Source: Azorhizobium caulinodans ORS 571 (GTDB lineage: Bacteria; Pseudomonadota; Alphaproteobacteria; Rhizobiales; Xanthobacteraceae). Taken from it: a DNA stretch of 64,000 nucleotides. Shown piece after piece: positions 31,543 through 40,044 of this stretch. Position 1 is the stretch's first letter. Each line of letters opens with the position of its first letter. Location: contig NC_009937.1 in assembly GCF_000010525.1 (NCBI RefSeq), positions 1,927,501-1,991,500 on the forward strand, written 5' to 3'. The position numbers and the translations under genes were made by a program. The notes below the pieces were generated by a model. That model had not been told where the DNA came from and did not search any database. It saw only the letters and a program-made list of their open reading frames with translations.

Positions 31543-34164
31543 TCACTCCGCGATGGGGGCCCGCAGGCGGGTGCGCAGGCCGAGCTTGGCGCGGAAGGCC
31601 TTCCAGGCGGCGAAGTCGTTCAGCTTCGAGCCTTCGCCCAGCGCGATGAGCGCGGCGGCGAGGAAGGGCAGGCTCTGGATCACCAGCGCGAGGGCATAGA
31701 GGTCCACTTCGCGGATGGTATGCCAGTTCTGCATGTGCACCGCCACGCCGGCCGTGAAGAGCAGGCCGCCGATCACCGCTTCCCAGAGCGCCGGGAAGGA
31801 GCGGGCGGCGCCCGCCAGCCAGTTGCCACCCTTCGCCGTGCGGGCGAAGGCGAGGTCCTTGTAGCGGAAGCCGTCATAGACCGCCTTGGCGACCGTGAAC
31901 TGCACCGCCATGGCCGCGAAGGCGGCACCCAGCATGCGCAGCGGCGTGGTGGCAACGCGCATCCGGTACATGGCGATGAAGTGCAGCACATAGACCAGGA
32001 AGGTGGCGATGATCGGTAGCGTCAGCACGTGGGCCGGCACGGCGATGCCGAGGGCGAAGACGAAGGGCACGAACAGCAGCGACAGGATCGCGGCGAGCGC
32101 ACCGACCGACTCGGCGCCGAGCCAGGTCACCCAGCCGAGCAGGAAGTGCCGGCGCTGGGCGGTGGTGAGGCGCGAGTTGCCGGGCAGGAACCGACGCCAG
32201 TGCTTCTTCACGATCTGGAAGCCGCCATAGGCCCAGCGATGACGCTGCTTCTTGAAGGCTTCGAACGTGTCGGGCAGCAGGCCCCAGCCGTAGCGCACGC
32301 GGGTGTAGTGCGTCTTCCAGCCGTTCTCGGCGATGGAAAGGCCGAGGTCGGTATCCTCGCAGATGGTGTCGGACGACCAGGAGCCGGCCTCCATCATCGC
32401 CGCGCGGCGGATCAGGCACATGGTGCCATGCACCACGATGGCGTCTTCCTCGTTGCGCTGGACCATGCCGATGTCGAAGAAGCCGGCATATTCGGCATTC
32501 ATCGCCTCGTGCAGCGGGCTCACGGCGCCGTCGCGATGGTCCTGCGGCGCCTGGACGAGACCCACGGTGGGATCGTCGAACATGGGCACGAGGTTCTTCA
32601 GCCAGTCGGGATGGACCACATAGTCGGCGTCGATGACGCCGATGATCTCGGCATCGTCCGCCGTGTGCTCGAGGGCGATGCGCAGGGCGCCGGCCTTGAA
32701 GCCCTGGACCTTCTCCGCATTGATGAACTTGATGTGGTCACCGAGCGTCGCGCAGTGCGCCCGGACCGGCTCCACCATGGCGGGGTCGGGGGTGTTGTTG
32801 ACGATGATGACCGCTTCGAAGTTCGGGTAGTTGAGGCGGGCGAGGCTGTCGATGGTCTGCTTCAGCATCTCCGGCGGCTCGCGATAGGCGGGCACGTGGA
32901 TGGAGACCTTGGGGAAGCGAACCGGGACCGACGCGCGCTGGTTCTCCACCAGACGGCGCGGGGTGCGGCCGAAGGCGACGGAGGCCAGTTCCTCGGCGCG
33001 ATAGAGCACCACCACCACCAGCGGGCCGAGCAGGAGGAAGCTCAGCGTGACGGTGATGTAGTTGCCGCCCGTCACATAGTGGGTCAGCCAGTAGTTGATG
33101 ACGAGCGCCACCCAGGCGCCGACGCCATTGGCGGCGGCCGAAAGGGCGAGGCCCTGCGACATGGTCAGCGGTGCCATGCGCAGCATCGGCAGCGAGAACA
33201 GGATGCCCAGCAGCAGCGCGAGGACGGCGGCGTGGGTGTAGTTCGATTCCGTGATCGGGCCGGAGAGCGGGAACTTCAGGTGACGCTGGGCGTCCATGAT
33301 GCCCCAATACTGGCCGACCGAGCCCTCGAACGACTTCCACGGGGCGTCGAACGCCTCGATGATGTTGTATTCGATGCCCAGAGCCTCGGCGCGGGCGGCG
33401 AAGGTGCGGATGACCTGCGCCTGCGCCAGCTCGCCGGGGACCGAGGCGTCGCGGTTATAGCCCGCGCTCGGCCAGCCGAACTCGGCGATGACGATGCGCT
33501 TGCCGGGATAGGCGGCGCGCAGGCGGTTGTAGATGTCGATGGAGCGGTCCACCACCTGTTCGGCGGGGACGCCCTCCCAGTAGGGGAGGATGTGCGCGGC
33601 GATATAGTCCACCGCCGAGACCAGCTCGGGATGATCCAGCCACACGTTCCAGATCTCGCCGGTGGTGACCGGCGTGTTGGTCTGGCGCTTCACCTTGCGG
33701 ATCAGCTCGGCCATCTCGGCGGCGCTCTTCTCGCCGCGGAAGATGGTCTCGTTGCCGACCACGAGGCCTTCGACGTTCGGGTTCTTGCGGGAAAGATCCA
33801 CCGCGTTGCGGATCTCGCGCTCGTTGCGCGCCTCGTTCTTGTCGATCCAGGCGCCCACCGTGACCTTGAGGCCGCGCTCGGCCGCGATCGGAGGCGTCAG
33901 CTCGACGCCGCCGGTGGAGGAATAGGTACGGATGGACCGTGTGTAAGGAGCGACCGCCGCCACGTCGGCGCGGATCTGCTTCTCGTTCGTCGCCTCGCCG
34001 GCATCCGGGTCCGCCCCGCGCCCATAAGGCGCGAAGGACAGGCTCGTGAACCGATCGGTAACCGCAGGCGCGTTTACCTCGGGACGCAAGGATACCCACA
34101 TCGCGGCGTGGAACGCCGTCACAACCGCAATGACTGCCGCCGCAGCAGCGAGACCGGGACGCAT
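31543..34164 (-). CDS. ndvB: Membrane beta-glucan synthase with GH17-like domain (NdvB of the Bradyrhizobium type)
   Basis: An 873-residue inner-membrane protein. After one N-terminal helix comes a GH17-like domain (about residues 35-290) with both glutamate motifs, VVGNETIFRGE and IAEFGWPSAG. Membrane helices follow, then a GT2 domain (about residues 410-650) with all processive-synthase motifs: VHVPAYREPPEML, DADYVVHPDW, CEDTDLGLS and KQRHRWAYGG, and further helices. This matches the cyclic beta-1,3/1,6-glucan synthase described in Bradyrhizobium japonicum rather than the unrelated beta-1,2-glucan NdvB of Sinorhizobium. I chose the ATG at 34164 because the 27 codons upstream of it have third positions unlike coding DNA here; an ATG at 34245 remains possible. 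The small secreted gene at 34379 lies upstream on the same strand. Confidence 0.82.
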   Translation of the reverse strand: MRPGLAAAAAVIAVVTAFHAAMWVSLRPEVNAPAVTDRFTSLSFAPYGRGADPDAGEATNEKQIRADVAAVAPYTRSIRTYSSTGGVELTPPIAAERGLKVTVGAWIDKNEARNEREIRNAVDLSRKNPNVEGLVVGNETIFRGEKSAAEMAELIRKVKRQTNTPVTTGEIWNVWLDHPELVSAVDYIAAHILPYWEGVPAEQVVDRSIDIYNRLRAAYPGKRIVIAEFGWPSAGYNRDASVPGELAQAQVIRTFAARAEALGIEYNIIEAFDAPWKSFEGSVGQYWGIMDAQRHLKFPLSGPITESNYTHAAVLALLLGILFSLPMLRMAPLTMSQGLALSAAANGVGAWVALVINYWLTHYVTGGNYITVTLSFLLLGPLVVVVLYRAEELASVAFGRTPRRLVENQRASVPVRFPKVSIHVPAYREPPEMLKQTIDSLARLNYPNFEAVIIVNNTPDPAMVEPVRAHCATLGDHIKFINAEKVQGFKAGALRIALEHTADDAEIIGVIDADYVVHPDWLKNLVPMFDDPTVGLVQAPQDHRDGAVSPLHEAMNAEYAGFFDIGMVQRNEEDAIVVHGTMCLIRRAAMMEAGSWSSDTICEDTDLGLSIAENGWKTHYTRVRYGWGLLPDTFEAFKKQRHRWAYGGFQIVKKHWRRFLPGNSRLTTAQRRHFLLGWVTWLGAESVGALAAILSLLFVPFVFALGIAVPAHVLTLPIIATFLVYVLHFIAMYRMRVATTPLRMLGAAFAAMAVQFTVAKAVYDGFRYKDLAFARTAKGGNWLAGAARSFPALWEAVIGGLLFTAGVAVHMQNWHTIREVDLYALALVIQSLPFLAAALIALGEGSKLNDFAAWKAFRAKLGLRTRLRAPIAE

Positions 34165-34378
34165 GGCCAGACCCACTCGAAAGGGAGATCGAACCTCAGA
34201 ACGCACGCTTCCGACCAAGGTTCCTGGCGCGGAAGCGCGGGACATCCATTCGACCTGCCCCGTCGGTCGGCACTGTCGCGCTTAGCGCAGTGCAATGAGA
34301 CACTAACCGTCTCAAATCAAGTGGTAAATGTAGACTGTGGCGGCCGTTCGGCGCGGCTGCGTCCGCGCCAAGGTCTTA

Positions 34379-34840
34379 TTATTGCGCAGGTGCAGCAACA
34401 TAGTCGGGATTCACCCAGCATTGCTGCACGCGGCTGCCCAGACGCTCCTGCGTTTTTGGATCGATGTTGCCCTGGCGCACCAGGCAGCGGAAGGCCAGCT
34501 TCAGGTGCTCGCTCGGGCAGCCGAAGCGCTCGTAGAGCTCCAGATGACGGCGGGCGGTGTCGATGTCGTCGCGCCACAGGAGCGCGGCGATGCGGCGGCC
34601 GGTCCACACGCATTCGGGCAGGCCGGCTGCGCCGGGGAGCTTGGAGGCTTCGACGAATTCCTCCACCGAGCGGCGCTGCGCCTCGCGGGCGGCCTGCTGC
34701 TCGGGGGTGAGCTGCGGCTCGGCGGCCTGCGGCTTGGCGTCGCCGCCGCTCCCCTGGGTCTGGGCGGCCAGCGGCCCGGTGCAGGCAATCAGGAAGGCGC
34801 CCAGAAGGAGCGTGAGACGGAAGCTGTGCATGACGGCCAT
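34379..34840 (-). CDS. Small secreted protein of the beta-1,3/1,6-glucan locus
   Basis: A 153-residue protein with a signal peptide (LTLLLGAFLIACTGPLAAQ, cleavage near residue 26), then a charged Gln/Pro-rich stretch and a compact C-terminal domain with four cysteines (PECVWTG, RFGCPSEH, FRCLVRQ, QQCWVNPDYV) that may form disulphides in the periplasm. Proteins of this type are annotated as beta-1,3/1,6-glucan biosynthesis proteins in Bradyrhizobium and relatives; its place between ndvB-like and ndvC-like genes supports that, but its role is unknown. A second ATG lies three codons downstream (34831). Confidence 0.65.
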   Translation of the reverse strand: MAVMHSFRLTLLLGAFLIACTGPLAAQTQGSGGDAKPQAAEPQLTPEQQAAREAQRRSVEEFVEASKLPGAAGLPECVWTGRRIAALLWRDDIDTARRHLELYERFGCPSEHLKLAFRCLVRQGNIDPKTQERLGSRVQQCWVNPDYVAAPAQ

Positions 34841-35070
34841 ATGTTTGAAGACTTGTGCGGGGCGACGACGCGCATCGGCGAAGCGACGCGCAAATTAGAA
34901 GAAGGCTATGAGTTTGTCAGCAAGAGGACGCGCGCAAGCTTAAATCTCGTCCCCACAAGATGCGCCGCCCCGCCACGGCCATGCCGGCGCCTTGGTGGCT
35001 TCACACTGCCCGTGTGAAGCTTTATGCGGTTTTTTCGTCCCGCCTGCGTCTTGGCGCCCCAGGAGTCCCC

Positions 35071-36696
35071 ATGTCCGTGTCCTATCGCTTGCCGCTGCTG
35101 CTGGCCCTCGTCGTGTCGGCGGCCGTGGTCGGGCTGTGGGTCTGGGCCGGCCGGCCCGTGGCCATGCCGCCCTCGCCGCTGGCGGCGGGCGAGAAGCTGC
35201 AATGCGTCTCCTATGCGCCCTTCCGCGAGGGGCAGTCGCCGCTCGATCCGGACCTCGTCATCCCCGAGAGCCAGATCGACGACGATCTGGCGCAGCTCGC
35301 CAAGATCACCGATTGCGTGCGCACCTATTCGGTGGAAAAGGGCCTCGACAAGGTGGCGCCCATGGCCCGCAAGCACGGCCTGACCATGCTGCAGGGTGTG
35401 TGGCTGGGCAACGACCGGGCGAAGAACAAGGTGGAGGTGGACCAGGCGGTCGCGCTCGCCAAGGCCTATCCCGATGTCATCAAGGCGCTGGTGGTGGGGA
35501 ACGAAGTGATGCTCCGCGGCGAACTCTCCGCCACCGACATCTCCGCCATCCTGAAGGATGTGAAGGCGCGCGTGGCGCCGGTTCAGGTGACCTATGCGGA
35601 CGTCTGGGAATTCTGGTCCCGCGCCCGCGCCCTCGCCAATGACGTTGACTTCATCACCATCCACATCCTGCCCTATTGGGAGGACCTGCCGGTCGCCGCC
35701 GACAAGGCCGGCCGCCATGTGGACGAGATCCGCCAGCACATGGCGCAGGAATTTCCCGGCAAGGACATCCTGATCGGCGAGACCGGCTGGCCGAGCGCCG
35801 GGCGCATGCGCGAGGGCGCGCTGCCGTCCCCCGCCGATCAGGCACTGGTCATGCATGACCTGATGCGCCTTGCGAAGGAGAAGGGCTATCGGGTCAATGT
35901 CATCGAGGCCTTCGACCAGCCCTGGAAGCGGGCGAACGAGGGCACGGTGGGTGGCCATTGGGGCCTCATCGATTCCGGCACCCGCGCGCCGAAATTCATC
36001 TGGGGGCAGGGCGTTTCCAACCATCCCAACTGGCAGGCCCATGCGGTGGCCGGCGTCGTCGCCGTCTTCGCAAGCTTTGCCGCCGGCCTCTGGGGCGCGC
36101 GCCGAAGGGGCGCGGCCGTGCCGACCAAGGATTGGCTCGGCATTGCGGTGATCGCGTTCGCCGGTGGCGCGACGCTCGGTGCCGCCGTCTCCGCTCTGCC
36201 GCTGGAAAGCCTCGGGGTGGCCGGCTGGATGCGCAACGTCGGTTTCGTGCTGCTGGCGCTCCTGTCCGTGCTGGTGATTCCGGCCGTGATCGGGGCGGGC
36301 GTGCGTCTGCCGGCGCTGGCGGTGGCCCTTCATCCCGCCCGCCGTCGCACTGCTCCCGGCCTTCAGGTGGCGGCGGGCGTCATTTTCGCGCTGGCGGTGC
36401 TGGCCATCGGCGAGGTGGGCTTCGAGCTGGTGTTCAACTCCCGCTACAAGGACTTTCCCTATTTCCCGCTGACACCGGTGGCGCTCGCCGTGGCGGTGCT
36501 GGCGCTGCTGCGCCGACCGGCCGGGGAGGCGCGGAGCCTTGCGGAAGGTTTCGCCTTCTGGTGGCTGCTGTTCGCGGGCCTCTATATCCCGGTCAACGAG
36601 ACGCTCCAGAACTGGCAGGCGCTGTGGTTCGGCGCCATCAGCCTCGTCGGTGCCCTCGCCCTGTGGCGGGTCCGGAGCGCCGCTCGCGTGGGGTGA
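35071..36696 (+). CDS. ndvC: Membrane-anchored GH17-like beta-glucan enzyme (NdvC type)
   Basis: A 541-residue protein: one N-terminal helix, a periplasmic GH17-like domain (about residues 35-300), and about eight C-terminal membrane helices. The two catalytic glutamates are in VVGNEVMLRGE and IGETGWPSAG; IHILPYWEDLP and EAFDQPWKR are shared with the ndvB-like protein, so the GH17 modules are paralogous. In Bradyrhizobium japonicum NdvC is needed for the beta-1,6 linkages, perhaps as a transglycosylase; by analogy this one may branch or cyclise the glucan. A perfect AGGAG precedes the ATG at 35071. It is divergent from the small secreted gene, with about 230 bases between. Confidence 0.78.
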   Translation: MSVSYRLPLLLALVVSAAVVGLWVWAGRPVAMPPSPLAAGEKLQCVSYAPFREGQSPLDPDLVIPESQIDDDLAQLAKITDCVRTYSVEKGLDKVAPMARKHGLTMLQGVWLGNDRAKNKVEVDQAVALAKAYPDVIKALVVGNEVMLRGELSATDISAILKDVKARVAPVQVTYADVWEFWSRARALANDVDFITIHILPYWEDLPVAADKAGRHVDEIRQHMAQEFPGKDILIGETGWPSAGRMREGALPSPADQALVMHDLMRLAKEKGYRVNVIEAFDQPWKRANEGTVGGHWGLIDSGTRAPKFIWGQGVSNHPNWQAHAVAGVVAVFASFAAGLWGARRRGAAVPTKDWLGIAVIAFAGGATLGAAVSALPLESLGVAGWMRNVGFVLLALLSVLVIPAVIGAGVRLPALAVALHPARRRTAPGLQVAAGVIFALAVLAIGEVGFELVFNSRYKDFPYFPLTPVALAVAVLALLRRPAGEARSLAEGFAFWWLLFAGLYIPVNETLQNWQALWFGAISLVGALALWRVRSAARVG

Positions 36697-36716
36697 ACCC
36701 TGGGGCGGCTTTCACG

Positions 36717-36737
36717 CCGCCGGCCGGGTGCCGGCGG
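36717..36737. terminator. GC hairpin between convergent genes
   Basis: CCGCCGGC (36717-36724) pairs with GCCGGCGG (36730-36737). It lies between the stops of the ndvC-like gene and the opposite small membrane gene. There is no T-run, so termination is only suggested by position. Confidence 0.35.
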
Positions 36738-36765
36738 AGGGCGCCTGAACGCGATAGCGAGCGGC

Positions 36766-37140
36766 TCAGGCCCGTCCGGGTCGGGCGAGGGAGAGCAGGA
36801 GGATCATCGCCGCAATGGCGGAGGCCACGTTGTTATAGAGGACAAGTCCTATTCCCGCGCAGGCGAGCGCGATGCCGAGCGTCACCACGTGCGGCCGCCA
36901 GAACTGGAGCAGGGCTCCCGCGAGCGCCAGAATGCCGAAGGCGCTGTAGCCGAACAGCGCGATCACCGCCGAGCGGGCCTGGCACTGGAAGGTCTGGAGC
37001 CCCGCCTCGCAGGCCAGCCCCACCACCGACGGCTCGATGATGACGTAGCGCATGTAGATCGCCCAGCTGGTCGCCAGCAGGGTGGAGGCGATCAGCCAGT
37101 TCATGGCGCGCGGGCTGGGGCTGAAGCTGCGGTCGGTCAT
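36766..37140 (-). CDS. Small membrane protein of unknown function
   Basis: A 124-residue, strongly hydrophobic protein with about four membrane helices: LIASTLLATSWAIYMRYVII, SAVIALFGYSAFGILALAGA, VVTLGIALACAGIGLVLYN and AIAAMILLLSLARPGRA. Two cysteines (LACEAGLQTFQCQ) lie in the first loop and may form a disulphide outside the cytoplasm. I do not recognise the family. The start is uncertain: ATGs at 37176, 37140 and 37104 are all possible and none has a good ribosome-binding site. Its place beside the glucan genes may be coincidental. Confidence 0.65.
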   Translation of the reverse strand: MTDRSFSPSPRAMNWLIASTLLATSWAIYMRYVIIEPSVVGLACEAGLQTFQCQARSAVIALFGYSAFGILALAGALLQFWRPHVVTLGIALACAGIGLVLYNNVASAIAAMILLLSLARPGRA

Positions 37141-37345
37141 CGGCGGGAGGCGTCCGGCATCGGGGAGCGAAGACATAGGCGGCCGAAATGGCACCGCCAA
37201 GGCGGGCTGACAATGAGTGAGGCTCGACTTTGGCCGAAATATCTCCAAAATGGCGGAATTCCGCGTGGTGTCGTGGGGCGTGCGGGAGCGCCTCGCACGC
37301 GGAGCGTCTTTCCGCGCCTGAGGCGTCCCGTTCCGGGAGGATGAT

Positions 37346-37819
37346 ATGAAACTGAAGCGCATGGCATTGGGTGCCGCATTGAGCGCGCTGGCCCTTCTGC
37401 CGGCGGTGCCGGTTCTTGCCGCCGCCGATACCCAGCCCCAGAGCCGCAAGGACTGGATGAAGGCGGCCTGGTCGCTCATGGCGACTCATCGGGCGCTGCC
37501 GGCGGACATTCCGGACCGCGCCGGGCGCTATGAAGTGGTGGTGGCCCTGCGGGTGCGGCGTGACGGAACGGTTTCGACCGCCGAACTCGTCCGCAGCTCC
37601 GGCCTGCCGTCCCTCGACAACAGCGTACTGAAGATGGTGCTGCTGTCCGCGCCCTTCCCACCCTTGCCGCCGGACATGCGGGAGAACGAGCTTCTGGCCA
37701 TGCCGGTGGCATTCTCCTTCGACCAGCCGGAAGGGCAGGAGCGCAGCGTCATTGACGCCAAGAGCCTCTTCGAATCGCGCAAGCTCATGGACAAGCGGCG
37801 GGCCGAGAACCGCCTCTGA
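37346..37819 (+). CDS. Secreted protein resembling a TonB C-terminal domain (first of a pair)
   Basis: A 157-residue protein with a signal peptide (ALGAALSALALLPAVPVLAAA, cleavage near residue 26). The mature part resembles the TonB C-terminal fold: RYEVVVALRVRRDGTVSTAE, LVRSSGLPSLDNSVLKMV and APFPPLPPDM, with a charged C-terminal tail. There is no membrane anchor, no proline-rich spacer and no neighbouring exbB/exbD, so it is not a working TonB in the classical sense. GGGAGGATGAT before the ATG is a good ribosome-binding site. The next gene but one (37933) encodes a paralogue. Confidence 0.75.
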   Translation: MKLKRMALGAALSALALLPAVPVLAAADTQPQSRKDWMKAAWSLMATHRALPADIPDRAGRYEVVVALRVRRDGTVSTAELVRSSGLPSLDNSVLKMVLLSAPFPPLPPDMRENELLAMPVAFSFDQPEGQERSVIDAKSLFESRKLMDKRRAENRL

Positions 37820-37932
37820 GCGCCCCCTCGGGCCCGGGGCATGCAAAATTGTGCATTGCGTCAAGCTGGAGCTTGGCTATGACACCAACCGGTGTTGCCT
37901 GCCTTTCTTGATTCTTTGCCAAAGGCGCAGAA

Positions 37933-38352
37933 ATGCTCCGTTTTTTGCTCTCGGCCCTGGTTTTGGGCGTGTGCGTTACGGCCGCCCAGGCAGAGGATCT
38001 GCCGCAGACGGTAGCCCAGTGGCGGCAGGCCGCCTGGACCCGCCTTGCGCAGTTGAGCAACATCCCACCTGAGGTTGTCGACAAGCCCGGTACCTATCAG
38101 GCGGAAGTCACGATCATCGTGCGCAGGGACGGCTCGGTGGCCCGCTCGGAGTTGGCCCAGAGCTGCGGCAAGGATGAGCTGGACGAGAATGCGCTGCGCC
38201 TCGCGCACATGGCTTCGCCCTTGCCGCCTCTGCCGCCGGACATGCCCTTCGCAACCATGAGCGTCACCCTGCCGGTGGTCTATGCCTATCCACCCCGGCC
38301 GCCCCGGACGGTGCGGGAGCTGCGGCGGCTGCGCAAGGACATCTCCCGCTGA
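37933..38352 (+). CDS. Secreted protein resembling a TonB C-terminal domain (second of a pair)
   Basis: A 139-residue paralogue of the preceding protein: signal peptide LLSALVLGVCVTAAQAE (cleavage near residue 21), then TYQAEVTIIVRRDGSVARSE, LAQSCGKDELDENALRLAH and ASPLPPLPPDMPF, the same order of motifs, ending in a basic tail. Both share the helix WRQAAW/WMKAAW at the start of the mature domain. The role is unknown; it may bind outer-membrane or periplasmic proteins as TonB domains do. It is 113 bases downstream of its twin and before glmU. Confidence 0.75.
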   Translation: MLRFLLSALVLGVCVTAAQAEDLPQTVAQWRQAAWTRLAQLSNIPPEVVDKPGTYQAEVTIIVRRDGSVARSELAQSCGKDELDENALRLAHMASPLPPLPPDMPFATMSVTLPVVYAYPPRPPRTVRELRRLRKDISR

Positions 38353-38484
38353 TCGGTCGTCAGGTTTTCAGATACCGCGAAAGGCCGGCCAGCGGCTTTA
38401 GGGCGGTATTCATCCGGCAGGTGCATTCAATTTCCCCCGCTCGCCCTCTATGAGACGGGCATGAACGCGCAAGGGGAAAGTCCG

Positions 38485-39831
38485 ATGTCCGAACGCAGCC
38501 TTCTGGTGGTGGTCCTCGCGGCGGGCGAGGGCACGCGCATGGCGTCCCGCCTGCCGAAGGTGCTGCACAGGATCGCCGGCCGTTCGATGCTCCACCATGT
38601 GCTGGAAACCACGCGGCAGGCCGGCGCCACCCGTGTCGCGGTGGTGATCGGACCCGACCGCGAGGATGTTGCCGCCGAAGCGCACCGCGTGCGCCCCGAT
38701 GCGCAGGTCTTCGTCCAGACCGAGCGCCTCGGCACCGCCCATGCGGTGCTCGCCGCGCGCGCCGCGCTGGAAGAGCCGGCCGATGACGTGCTGGTGCTCT
38801 ATGCGGACACGCCTCTGCTGCGGCCGGAGACGCTGGAGAACCTGCGCGCGCCACTGGCCGATGGCGCGGCCGTCGCCGTCCTCGGTTTCCGGCCCGCCGA
38901 TCCCACCGGGTACGGCCGCCTGCTGACACAGGGCGATGCGCTGGTGGCCATCCGCGAGGAAAAGGACGCCACCCCGGACGAGCGCCGGGTGGATTTCTGC
39001 AATGCCGGCGTCATGGCGCTGCGGGCGCGCGAGGCGCTGTCCATTCTCACCCGCATCGGCAATGCCAATGCCAAGGGCGAATATTATCTGACCGACGCGG
39101 TTGAGATCGCCCGTGCCGACGGCCTCTCCGCTGTGGCCACCGAGGCCGAGGTGGACGAGGTGGCGGGCGTCAACAGCCGCCTCCAGCTTGCCGAGGCCGA
39201 GGCGATCCTCCAGGGCCGCCTCCGCCGGGCCGCCATGGCGGGCGGGGCAACGCTGGTGGCGCCGGAGACGGTCTTCCTCTCCGTCGATACCAGGCTCGGC
39301 CGCGACGTTCTCGTGGAGCCTAACGTGGTGTTCGGTCCCGGCGTGACCGTGGAGGACGACGTGGTCATCCACGCCTTCAGCCATCTGGAAGGCGCCCATC
39401 TGGAGCGCGGTGTCTCCATCGGTCCCTATGCCAGGCTGCGGCCGGGCACCCGCCTCGGGGAAGGCGTGCGCATCGGCAATTTCGTGGAGACCAAGGCGGC
39501 GCTCATCGATGCCGGCGCCAAGGTCAACCATCTCTCCTACGTGGGCGACGCCCATGTGGGGTCCAATGCCAATGTCGGTGCCGGCACCATCACCTGCAAT
39601 TACGACGGCTTCTCCAAACATCGCACCGAGATCGGCGCGGGCGCCTTCATCGGCACCAATTCCTCGCTGGTCGCACCGGTGAGCGTCGGGGCAGGGGCCT
39701 ATATCGGCTCGGGCTCGGTCATCACCGATGACGTACCGGCGGACGCCCTCGCGCTGGGGCGCGGCCGGCAGGCGGTGAAGGAAGGCTGGGCCGCGGCCCT
39801 GCGCGCTGCGCGGGGCAAGCCGAAGGTGTGA
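38485..39831 (+). CDS. glmU: Bifunctional GlmU: glucosamine-1-phosphate acetyltransferase and UDP-GlcNAc pyrophosphorylase
   Basis: Makes UDP-GlcNAc, precursor of peptidoglycan and lipid A. The 448-residue protein has the N-terminal uridyltransferase domain with [18 protein letters not shown], then a left-handed beta helix (from about residue 245) with [38 protein letters not shown] and [10 protein letters not shown], the acetyltransferase active site. I preferred the ATG at 38485 because AAGGGGA lies before it; an ATG eight codons upstream (38461) is in frame and possible. It is followed by glmS. Confidence 0.95.
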   Translation: MSERSLLVVVLAAGEGTRMASRLPKVLHRIAGRSMLHHVLETTRQAGATRVAVVIGPDREDVAAEAHRVRPDAQVFVQTERLGTAHAVLAARAALEEPADDVLVLYADTPLLRPETLENLRAPLADGAAVAVLGFRPADPTGYGRLLTQGDALVAIREEKDATPDERRVDFCNAGVMALRAREALSILTRIGNANAKGEYYLTDAVEIARADGLSAVATEAEVDEVAGVNSRLQLAEAEAILQGRLRRAAMAGGATLVAPETVFLSVDTRLGRDVLVEPNVVFGPGVTVEDDVVIHAFSHLEGAHLERGVSIGPYARLRPGTRLGEGVRIGNFVETKAALIDAGAKVNHLSYVGDAHVGSNANVGAGTITCNYDGFSKHRTEIGAGAFIGTNSSLVAPVSVGAGAYIGSGSVITDDVPADALALGRGRQAVKEGWAAALRAARGKPKV

Positions 39832-39841
39832 CGATTGGAAA

Positions 39842-39866
39842 GGCGAAGTGATTCCTCACTTTTGCC
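39842..39866 (+). terminator. Weak hairpin after glmU
   Basis: AAGTGA (39846-39851) pairs with TCACTT (39856-39861) around TTCC, with outer GGC/GCC pairing and a short run of T. It lies 14 bases beyond the glmU stop. The stem is AT-rich, so it may only partly terminate transcription into glmS. Confidence 0.35.
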
Positions 39867-40044
39867 CGAAGCAGGCTAGAGATTTGAACCTGAAGCTCGG
39901 CTTGCGGCGTGTCTGCCCAACGAACACCTGAAAGCTGCGTAGAAGAAAAGCTGTGTTGTTCGGTCGCGATGCAGGCCGGGCGACCTTCCCATACAGCACG
40001 TGCCGGAGCGCGTGCGGCGTGACCCTTGTGGAGTTCTATCCCTC

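Noticed and set aside
31543-34164. The synthase considered as a Sinorhizobium-type beta-1,2-glucan NdvB
   Set aside because: That protein is about 2800 residues with GT84 and GH94 domains; this one has GT2 and GH17 modules and is 873 residues.
32029-34710. An 893-codon open frame on the plus strand, antisense to the ndvB-like gene
   Set aside because: The opposite frame holds complete GT2 and GH17 motifs. This one is rich in His, Arg and Asp without recognisable structure, as is common for antisense of membrane protein genes at high GC.
39832-40044. Leader of glmS considered as a glmS ribozyme or riboswitch
   Set aside because: No conserved ribozyme core is seen, and the ribozyme is not known from alphaproteobacteria.
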